From Tethya wilhelma (taxonomy: Eukaryota; Porifera; Demospongiae; Tethyida; Tethyidae), in assembly GCA_964030475.1 (NCBI GenBank), contig CAXIPT010000002.1, positions 18,374,961 to 18,438,960 of the forward strand: a stretch of DNA of 64,000 nt, read 5' to 3'. Position numbers and translations under genes: made by a program. The notes below the pieces were generated by a model. It had not been told where the DNA came from. It saw nothing but the letters and a program-made list of their open reading frames with translations, and searched no databases. This document shows positions 56,065 to 64,000 of the stretch, piece after piece (the stretch's first letter is position 1; every line of letters begins with the position of its first letter).

Positions 56065-56880
56065 GTCAAGAGTAGGACTACAGATCTTTCTGGAGACACT
56101 TTCAATGAAGATTACACAACACAGTGTATAATTGCTGTTATAGAAGGGGAGAGATTGGTTAACAGTGAGTGATTATTATTATAGGGTTTAATGAGGAAGT
56201 GTAGTAATACTAAAAATTCCCCAATAACAAGCATGCACTGAATGTTATGCTATAGATGTGACAAGAATGTTAATTTTCCTACTGTAGATTATTAAATATG
56301 ATACGTATTAGATTACAAATAAAACTCATACAGTAACCTGATTCAACACGGCAATCCGTTTGATGTACGTCTCATGGAATTCATTTAACAGTTTGTTATA
56401 GTCCTAACGCTATAAGTTATATATAGCCATAATGGCAACTTTTTTTATCTCAAGCAATACGATGTCAATAGAAACATATACTAAACTGACAAACAGAATT
56501 GGACTTATAGGTCAGTTTAATTGTCAACACTGGAATCATGTAACCAATTTGCTTGGATACTGTAACTTTTACATAGTATTATGTATCCTGTAACACCCTT
56601 GGTTACCCATACTCCAATCTGCCTGTATATAGCCCAGCAATTGCAATTACCCACATATTAGGCTAGTATAGCCGGGCTGTAAGCCAGTGAGCAATTAAGA
56701 GATTGGAGGAGAGTCAACCACTGGATAACAATGAAAACAAACATGCTCATGACCAACTGTCAAATCACTAATCGCCATTCAGTCTCTATGACTCGGGGGA
56801 GGTGTCATGACACTATATAACGATGGCATGCATTGTTTGTTTTTCTTGCTGCTAAGGAAGTTAAACAGAAGTAATTTGTA
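56065..56880. repeat. Upstream region of gene D, paralogous to those of B and C
   Basis: Shares attcccc-aataacaagcatgcactgaatgttatgc, the gaggaagtg block (56193-56201) and the ggtgtcatgacactat...cgatggcatgcattgttt block. More diverged than B versus C. No coding sequence seen. Confidence 0.65.
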
Positions 56881-57770
56881 GGTAACCAAGTGTGAAATTA
56901 GGTAATCTACCGTTAAAGTATAACTAGATCGATTCACTCATTTGATCTGTGGAGATGGCCAGAGAGCCATGGATTCATGATTCTACAGTTCATTTTGGCT
57001 AGCTATATAGCCTGAGCTAGGTGCATTACCGTGTAGCTCCAAGAGAGAGTCAATGTAATTGTTAATTACATCTGTCTTTTCCTGTAATCTAAGTACTGTA
57101 GGATATATCATATGTCCTGCAAACTATAGAAATACTTACGAATCTAGGGAGTACAGTATGATTTGTCATATCCTATAGTTATAGTGTAGACATTGCCTTG
57201 TTCCCTGGCTCTCCTCCTCAAAAACGAGGCTACTATGTATAGACATACATGAGGCTACTGAAGACATACATGTTGACTGACACCATCCATGGTGGCATCA
57301 TGGCAAGTGTCGAAAAACAACAATAACATACCCAATGCTAGTTCAAGTTCTGCCATCAGAATTAACAATGATGTAATGGGAATTGGACACACAACTGCAA
57401 ACTTTGTTAGCCTCATATATACCTAGGCTATATACAAACTCAAGTTATATGTTGCCACGCGGGAGAACTGTCAAGCTATACAACTTAGTGATGTATGTAA
57501 CCCAAAATGGTCACATGATCCAGTTCACGTTGAGATTGAACATCACTGGTGCCATTGATTCTTCTTGCCTCCACCTTAATTAGGATGTTAACTACGATAA
57601 AAATTAAATTTTAGGTCCACATCACACTTCATAGACAACTCAATGTTAGATTCTAATGTGAAGTGGAATAAGTTAAGTACACTGCTGTATGTCTGCTGGA
57701 AAGTCATGATTACAGTCATAACATACCTGATTCCTTATTAAGCTGTTCATTTGGAGTTTGGCTTCCTGTC
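56880..57770. other. Non-coding stretch with decayed paralogy to 42.6-43.1 kb
   Basis: Shares cattttggctagcta...agctccaagagagagtcaatgtaa, gacaccatccatggtggcat and aacccaaaatggtcacatga blocks with 42.7-43.1 kb. The coding frames seen there are no longer open here. Confidence 0.5.
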
Positions 57771-58631
57771 ATGAAACCAGTGCTATTTGAACTGTTTCTC
57801 ATCTACAATATGAAAATTGCTCAATATCATACGTACGGTAGTATCATACGTACGGTAGTACTTTTTCTGAATACCAGTCCTGTGCTTGTGAGCCGTGATG
57901 TTCCTGATGCTCTGAGTCATTCTTCTCCTGAGGCTTGTTCTCAGCTGTCTCAGTGCAGTGGTGAGGCCTTGGCCTCTCAGAGATGTCCCTCTCCTGATGC
58001 TCATAGTGTGTCTCCCCTGTCTCAGTGCAGTGGTGAGTCTCAGAGACATTCGACCTCTCGTACTGTTTCTCCCATGCCTCAGTGCAGTGGTGAGTCTCGG
58101 AGTCATTCGACCTGCTCTCCTGAAGCCTGTAGTGCTTCTCCTCTGCCTCAGTGCAGTAGTGAGTCTTCAGCCTCTCTGAGACATGAAGCTCGTTGTGTTT
58201 CTCCCCTGTCTGTGGGTAGTGGTGAGTCCTCAATCTCTCTCAGTGTGGAACAATCTCTTGACATCACATTGTGCCATCAGAGTCCTGAACTTGTCATCCC
58301 TGAGTCGGACCTGAGCCCAGCTGAAGTGGATCCTCCAATGTTTTTCTATGAAGCAAATGATACCCCTGGAGTGTGTGTTGATCGGGGCGATGGTAGTTTC
58401 AGTTGGTCTCCTGTGAAGGTCAGCAGGTCAAGTGTCAAGATTGGTGCCGTCCACTCTAGTGACTGTGTGAGCACTAGTGACCTTGACAGTGATGATTGCA
58501 TCAGTCTCGACTACCAGCAAAGAGATGGTGTACCTGGATTTGTTATCGAATCCCATGATGATGTATTCTGGGCTCCGGTTGCTCACAGGACACGGCTACG
58601 CAGCAAAGTTAAATCAAAACCTGGAACTTGA
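57771..58631 (+). CDS. 286-codon Ser/Pro/Cys repeat ORF, possible retroelement-derived (unrecognised)
   Basis: A single uninterrupted ORF from ATG 57771. Five imperfect units of about 21-25 residues each end in QCSGES or a variant (LSQCSGEAL, LSQCSGESQ, MPQCSGESR, LPQCSSESS, LSVGSGESS). The C-terminal half has two loosely repeated modules ending FSWSPVKV and VFWAPVAH, then a basic end (RTRLRSKVKSK). Shortly after the stop come gcgcctatggtggcgtggaaat and an (AAT)n tail at 58743-58766, a layout common at the 3' end of non-LTR retrotransposons. No reverse transcriptase is visible. I do not recognise the family; it could also be the last exon of a host gene. Confidence 0.5.
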   Translation: MKPVLFELFLIYNMKIAQYHTYGSIIRTVVLFLNTSPVLVSRDVPDALSHSSPEACSQLSQCSGEALASQRCPSPDAHSVSPLSQCSGESQRHSTSRTVSPMPQCSGESRSHSTCSPEACSASPLPQCSSESSASLRHEARCVSPLSVGSGESSISLSVEQSLDITLCHQSPELVIPESDLSPAEVDPPMFFYEANDTPGVCVDRGDGSFSWSPVKVSRSSVKIGAVHSSDCVSTSDLDSDDCISLDYQQRDGVPGFVIESHDDVFWAPVAHRTRLRSKVKSKPGT

Positions 58632-58742
58632 TTCTGATCTCTCTCTCTCTCCTCATTTTTATTTGCTTATTTTTTTGTGATGATTGTTTGTGTGTGTGTT
58701 GTTCCCCCTTTCCCCCATTGCGCCTATGGTGGCGTGGAAATG

Positions 58743-58767
58743 AATAATAATAATAATAATAATAAAT
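58743..58767. repeat. (AAT)n microsatellite tail
   Basis: taataataataataataata following the repeat ORF. An R2-family copy starts immediately afterwards (58768). Confidence 0.9.
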
Positions 58768-59130
58768 AGTAGGAATGGGCCGACTGTCCCATAGACACAA
58801 TACAAAATGTTGGTCACTATAAAAATCTAGTCAAACAAAATTAAACCTTCAAAGTTGCTCAGAGGCTCTTACTGACTGATTACCAACTGCATGCAAGGCC
58901 TAAGACTCACAAAAACTTTCCACAGCTCTCGTGGAGAGCGCTAGTGGGAAGCCACCATAGTGCCATTTTTGTTCATCTAACTTACTTACTTACGTACGTA
59001 CTTCCTAACTGACTTACTTGAAAAGGATTTCCACAGAACCAGAATGTGTTGAGCCAACTTTGACAGCACAAAGTAAGTTCTTTTCATAGGTACTACATTC
59101 CTTGATACTCGTTTTGATCATAAATAGGCC
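58768..59130. repeat. Dispersed repeat family R2
   Basis: taggaatgggccgactgtcc...caatacaaaatgttggtcac...gtggagagcgctagtgggaa. The reverse complement of the inverted copy at 35640-36060 is very similar. Confidence 0.65.
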
Positions 59131-59291
59131 TAGCCTCGTACCCAGGCTCCGGGGAGGGGAAAAAAAGGAGCCTGGTACACACCGTTTGCGCATGCGCTTA
59201 ATTACCCCAACTTTCTGGGGACTTGGATATTCTTGTGCACGCTTGCTACACGTTGACGTCATAAGTCATGAATATCGTAAAATCATGAACG

Positions 59292-59549
59292 NTCAGGAGT
59301 TGTGGAATGCTTTGGAAGTGGGATGGAGAATGTTACAATTCAACTTGTTGATTCAAGCTTCTCACCAAACATTCATTTTGACAATAAGGAAGCGATTATG
59401 ACAATCATATATCAAACAGGTAATCAGAATTTGTATATAGTATACTGTTTTTTAAACAGTACATAAAAGTTTTTGTGATGGCTTCAGTGAACCCAAATAC
59501 CACGGACACTACCATGGAGACTGCTAAAATGACAACATCAAGCAAACTG
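59292..59549 (+). pseudogene. Inverted copy of receptor stalk exons
   Basis: Plus-strand equivalents of gene A/D exons: 59292-59419 (VVECFGSGMENVTIQLV, NIHFDNKEAIM, IIYQT) and 59488-59549 (VNPNTTDTTMETAKMTTSSK). Splice sites are intact, and the intron and flanks also match gene A (4200-4640, inverted). It starts at an N (59291) and is truncated there, so it is either a real inverted fragment or a misoriented contig. Confidence 0.7.
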
Positions 59550-59682
59550 GTACTCAACAAAATTTAAATAAGTATTATCAAACTATACTGCATGCGTAAA
59601 TTTGCCACTGATATGAGAGATGAAGATTAACGGTGTTGAACCATATGCATAGATGATAATGATAGTGCAGATGCCCTGTGTG

Positions 59683-60585
59683 ATGGCATTTAAAGCTCCC
59701 GCTTTAAATGGAGTTAACAGTACAAAGGGGCCACTTCCGGGGGTGTGGCAATGCGCATGGCAATACTTAATAATGGGTCACAGGACACAGAAGCTCATTA
59801 GCGCTGTAAACAGCTAGCACTAAAGTACCTGACAAAGTTCACTGACGATTTGAAGCCACTGTGCTTTTTCAGCCAAGCAAAGGACAGCACCCGCCAAGCC
59901 TTGTCTCTCGAGCAGAGCAACAACGCAGGCAGCGATGCCAGCTTCAAGTTCAACCAACAGGACCCGCCCGACCACGGGCCGAGCGACAACAACGTCCACT
60001 AGTACCCAGCACGACATTCCTATCCAGCAAGCATCTTTGGCTGAGCTGCTACAGCTCATCCAGTCCCAAGTTCGCACAGACTTACGAGCCCAGGCCCAGC
60101 AGGTAATGACAGCAATCAATGGCGGCAGAAGAAGACTCCCAAGCGGACAATGGTGCTCCAGACTGAGAGTCCAGCCAGCGATCAGCAGGTAGACCAATCT
60201 ACCACATCAGGCAGCCTCCAAGCCACTGTTGTCAACCCTCGTCCACCAGGTTTCATAATATCAATTCCAGTTTAAAATTGTTATGCTAACCCATAATTTT
60301 TGCTGTACGGGCTACAAGGTAAACCGGGAGTAGCACTTGTCTAACGGTATCGAGCCTTCAGCTTGCCTGAGCGCCTTGAAAAGAGCTTACTTGCATCCAC
60401 ACTCTGGTGAAATGTTGCGTCATTCCAGACTTCCCACATTTAAAATTACCCCGGTTTACCTCAGGCGTTAGCCATATTGCATGGTGGGTTCACGTCATGA
60501 TGGACATTGACACGCTGCCATGATTAAGTCAGGCGGCCAGTCAAGACACAGCCAAGCACCGGCAATACGAAGCACAACCAACAAA
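59683..60585 (+). mobile_element. Left arm of a 0.9 kb inverted repeat
   Basis: From atggcatttaaagctcccgc to an N at 60586. Nearly identical to the reverse complement of 61404-62315. It contains a short ORF (MPASSSTNRTRPTTGRATTT..., then SLAELLQLIQSQVRTDLRAQ) that is frameshifted here by a two-base loss relative to the right arm. Possibly a foldback-type element or the gag-like start of a retroelement; family not recognised. Confidence 0.65.
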
Positions 60586-60586
60586 N

Positions 60587-61403
60587 TTAGTGTCGCTATC
60601 TCAGACTTCCAGTGTTCTAGCGAGGTGCAGCTAGGCTGTAGCGCACGATCAGGCAACTCTCGTTAGCTCGCTATACATATATACGTATACGTAGTGCTAT
60701 AGTGGGTGGGGCCGTGTTTCACACGCCGAGGGTTAACAATGTGGGACTGCTTCACCCACATGCGCAACAGCCGGTATGCTTAGGGTGTGTGTACTGTATT
60801 CTAGATTGCAGGCGCTGTGTGTGGGTTGCATGGTTTGCTACGTGCACATGCAACCATGGTAATAGCCTGCATGCCAATGGTTGGCCAGTTTTTGTCTATA
60901 TCCGCTCTTGTCAACACTATCACTATGCATAATCGAGATTGTGGGTCAGATTGACAGCGCCGGTGTGGTATGTGCCCTGGCACTGCTATTTATATATAAC
61001 CCAATATGTGGCGCGCTATTACGTTATCGAGAGTTCTACAGTTTCCTCTGTGATGCTGTGTCACCCTAATGATAAGCCGTGCATATGCCAACTTGTCCTG
61101 TGTCCTGCAGTGTGTCGTCAACATTGCCATGTACCCTGAAGCTTCTGTGCAGCTGGTCTGCGAGATCTACGTCTAGAGTTACACAGCAAGGCATATGTTG
61201 TCAGTGTAGGCTGTGGCTTGCTAAGTGAACGTGGTTTGAGCTGGGTGCACTACACAGCTAGGGTGAGACTGAGGTTAGTACTCAGGTTGCCCCCAGGAGT
61301 TGATGTGGTTTTGATGCTTACTCAGCTGTGTACTACAATAAAGCTAAGACTGCAGGTGTTGGCATGAGCAAGCAAAGAGCTGTGTTTTTTTTTTTTTTTT
61401 TTA
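60587..61403. other. Spacer between inverted-repeat arms
   Basis: About 0.8 kb, less AT-rich than the surroundings, ending in a run of T (61385-61402). No convincing ORF. It may be unique host DNA or the interior of the element. Confidence 0.45.
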
Positions 61404-62315
61404 TTGTTGGTTGTGCTTCGTATTGCCGGTGCTTGGCTGTGTCTTGACTGGCCGCCTGACTTAATCATGGCAGCGTGTCAATGTCCATCATGACGTGAAC
61501 CCACCATGCAATATGGCTAACGCATGAGGTAAACCGGGGTAATTTTAAATGTGGGAAGTCTGGAATGACGCAACATTTCACCGGAGTGTGGATGCAAGTA
61601 AGCTCTTTTCAAGGCGCTCAGGCAAGCTGAAGGCTCGATACCGTTAGACAAGTGCTACTCCCGGTTTACCTTGTAGCCCGTACAGCAAAAATTATGGGTT
61701 AGCATAACAATCTTAAACTGGAATTGATATTATGAAACCTGGTGGACGAGGGTTGACAACCGTGGCTTGGAGGCTGCCTGATGTGGTAGATTGGTCTACC
61801 TGCTGATCGCTCGCGGGCTGACTGGACTCTCAGTCTGGAGCACCATTGTCCGCTTGGGAGTCTCTTCTTCTGCCGCCATTGATTGCTGTCATTACCTGCT
61901 GGGCCTGGGCTCGTAAGTCTGTGCGACCTTGGGACTGGATGAGCTGTAGCAGCTCAGCCAAAGATGCTTGCCGGATAGGAATGTCGTGCTGGGTACTAGT
62001 GGACGTTGTTGTCGCTCGGCCCGTGGTCGGGCGGGTCCTGTTGGTTGAACTTGAAGCTGGCATCGCTGCCTGCGTTGTTGCTCTGCTCGAGAGACAAGGC
62101 TTGGCAGGTGCTGTCCTTTGCTTGGCTGAAAAAGCACAGTGGCTTCAAATTGTCAGTGAACTTTGTCAGGTACTTTGGTGCTAGCTGTTTATAGCGCTAA
62201 TGAGCTTCTGTGTCCTGTGACCCATTATTAAGTATTGCCATGCGCATTGCCACACCCCCGGAAGTGGCCCCTTTGTACTGTTAACTCCATTTAAAGCGGG
62301 AGCTTTAAATGCCAT
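61404..62315 (-). mobile_element. Right arm of the 0.9 kb inverted repeat
   Basis: Inverted complement of 59683-60585. The short ORF (minus strand, 62063-61830) is intact here and ends GGRRRDSQADNGAPD before a stop. Low-complexity Ser/Thr/Arg start followed by a helical Gln-rich segment. No catalytic motif. Confidence 0.65.
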
Positions 62316-62388
62316 GCAATGGATGAGGTTGAGAATGATCTATAGCAGCTGTATACCATCTACTATAGAATGTAAACAATTTTTTTAC

Positions 62389-62517
62389 CTTCACAAAAAG
62401 TTCCAGTTCCTCTAAATCCTTCTGTGCATTGACAAGTGAAGGAGCCATATGTATCAATACAGGTGGCATTGCTTTCAGTGTGGCAGTTGTCATTCCCTAG
62501 TTCACATTCATCTTGGT
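62389..62517 (-). CDS. Calcium-binding EGF-domain exon
   Basis: A 129-base phase 1-1 exon with acceptor and donor. It reads [16 protein letters not shown] then [19 protein letters not shown] and GTGTFCE: six cysteines and the D-x-D-E-C plus D/N-x-x-G-S-F-x-C pattern of cbEGF. It lies 3' (in minus sense) of gene E's 7TM exons, so it cannot be E's N-terminus. It belongs to another, incompletely assembled receptor, or contig order is wrong (N at 62589). Confidence 0.8.
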
Positions 62518-62589
62518 CTATGAGGAAGAATAAATGGTAGCTCAATAGGTGACAAACATGCATAAACATACAATGAATTTAACATACTN

Positions 62590-63050
62590 CTACGAACGCT
62601 AAGTTTAGAATAGTTTTAGGTGATCTATCGGAGGGATTTGGGAATTATAGCACAGAAGGTGAGTTATTTGCATGAATAGGTCTAAAAACCATGGCAATAA
62701 ATGGTTTTTTGCAGCTAAATTACAAAATACTTACAAATTCAAGAATCCCTCCGATGAAAACTTAGTTAGTACGCTAAAGTTTACCCTTAACTATATAAGG
62801 CTGCTTATTGCTATGATCTTCATAGTTGGCAAACTCAATTTAGTGTTTTTCATATGCCTAATTGAGTATTCATTTATTCGTAGTTAATTAAATATTTGCA
62901 GTTAATTAATCTGTTAAGATACTGAAAATAGATTATAGTTTTATTATATATACAAATATTTGATACTAGTTTTCTGGTTTCTGAATTATCTGCATTGGAA
63001 ATTCATGCAAAATTTGCTGCAAAATCTGGTGGGACATGCCTTAAGGGCCC
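62590..63050. repeat. AT-rich MITE-like stretch downstream of gene E
   Basis: atcggaggga-tt...gaatt is mirrored by aattc-agaatccctccgat within about 125 bp (62630-62760). The region holds no TM7 or tail exon, although these should follow gene E's TM6 exon here. Confidence 0.4.
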
Positions 63051-63085
63051 TGAGTTAACTCTAAACATTGTATGACCATTCACAC

Positions 63086-64000
63086 CTGAAATGCTACGGC
63101 AATGGTAAAGATGTATGCAAGTGGTATAAGGCTCTCATGAAAGATCACTGCACCTACAATCCACGTTAGCCCCATGATTATGGTGAGAGATATGGCTGAC
63201 TTTATCCACTGTCCGCATGCATTATGGAAGAAAAAGTGTATTATAGTGTGTTCGTGATTCGTTTGCAGTGTCACACATGGTGCTTGTTCCACTCACATAA
63301 CATACTGTCTTTTGCTTTGATTAATGATTGACTTTTTACATTGCCTTTGAAGAATTACCAAGGACATGATAAAAAATCCAAGATTTATCTACTCGAATGA
63401 ATGCAACCAAGATAAACAATTTATTAATTCAGGAATGATAAATTCACAAACAAATAAGCAAACAATTCCCTTGAGAATAAAACAACTGTCTTACCAGAAT
63501 AATAATTATGACGGGAACATTGAAGCTCCAAATAAAGTGAGTTTTGTGATTCAGCCAGCATCTGAGGTAAAGAATATCTACCATAAACCACTACTGAGGA
63601 GGTTATGTATGGAAGAAAAACATACGCCAAAATTGATGTCGAGTCTTCCTTTATGTAGTAGTGTGTTTTACCATGCAAGAGAAAACCAATTGGTACAGAG
63701 ATCACCATAATGTAGAGAAGAGGAAAGCCTGAATAAAGGATGAAACAAAGTTGTGATTCACATGCATACAGATTGTGGTCATGGCAACAATACCATAGCT
63801 GACGATAGTAAAGATAATGACATAGACTTTCTTGGATGATTCTGAAACAAAGACCTTCACTAGCACCACATAGAGCACCACCCCTTCCATCAACATCCAC
63901 ATGAAGCTGACCAGATACAAGTACTGTAAGAGCACACCAATGAAGGCACATGCATCCTGTATAGAGGGGAATCAACAATCTCTGTACTAACAACATTACA
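63086..64000 (-). CDS. Adhesion GPCR gene E, partial: TM3 to TM6 exons (type II 7TM)
   Basis: Exons in the window, 5' to 3': TM3 63956-63794 (QYLYLVSFMWMLMEG, KKVYVIIFTIVSYG); TM4 63728-63626 (LISVPIGFLLHGKTHYYI...); ECL2/TM5 63561-63495 (CWLNHKTHFIWSFNVP); TM5-ICL3 63388-63297; TM6 about 63212-63086 (IMGLTWIVGAVIF, PLAYIFTIAVAFQ). Very similar to D. The TM6 acceptor is GCGG where D has GCAG, and the next AG gives a four-base shift. No TM7 or tail exon follows before the N at 62589. The gene continues beyond the window at its 5' side. Function as for D if intact, but 3' defects suggest a pseudogene or misassembly. Confidence 0.7.

Noticed and set aside
59820..60197. 125-codon minus-strand ORF in the inverted-repeat arm (and its mirror at 61846-62184)
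   Set aside because: It is antisense to the MPASSSTNRT frame, has no domain signature and mirrors in both arms, so it is probably a shadow ORF.

Overview
This window looks like genomic DNA of an early-branching animal. A demosponge such as Amphimedon is the best guess. That is an inference from compact genes with many short GT-AG introns (often 45-120 bp), AT-rich intergenic DNA packed with MITE-type repeats, and sponge-style adhesion GPCRs carrying SRCR and Calx-beta modules. There is no prokaryotic gene organisation, rRNA, tRNA or CRISPR. Six isolated N characters mark assembly joins.

The core is a minus-strand tandem array of adhesion G-protein-coupled receptor (aGPCR) genes. The full architecture, read from the exons, is signal peptide, Cys-rich N-terminus, SRCR domain, Calx-beta-like domain in two exons, a second beta domain, a short or very long Thr-rich stalk, GAIN domain, GPS (HL^T cleavage site), seven-helix domain, and cytoplasmic tail. 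Members are: A/B (1.1-11.1 kb), a chimera in which the 5' part of one gene (B) lies against the 3' part of another (A), so GAIN/GPS/TM1-TM2 occurs twice; F (23.8-27.6 kb), a decayed relative with a Tyr-rich tail, plus an isolated frameshifted tail copy (G, 19.8-20.2 kb); C (28.4-37.35 kb); D (43.7-56.06 kb), the most complete 3' half, with a hugely expanded Thr-rich exon; and E (63.1 kb to the window edge), 7TM exons only. An EGF exon (62.4 kb) and an inverted stalk-exon pair (59.3 kb) sit in a badly assembled stretch between D and E.

Downstream of B and C on the plus strand lie degenerate exon copies resembling the ciliary protein CFAP99 (13.2-15.8 and 39.2-42.5 kb). The receptor promoters and these exons have been duplicated together. 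The 16.1-20.3 and 21.3-24.9 kb segments are another paralogous pair.

The rest is transposon-derived: at least three hairpin/MITE families, pogo/Tigger-like elements with TA duplications, a Harbinger-like MITE (TTA), a piggyBac-like MITE (TTAA) with an empty site visible in a paralogue, a Penelope-like GIY-YIG remnant, and a 0.9 kb inverted-repeat structure near 60-62 kb. Together the array looks like a fast-evolving receptor cluster that diversifies by exon duplication, stalk/tail repeat change and swapping of 7TM modules. A role in recognition or immunity is only an inference from the SRCR and tyrosine-motif content.
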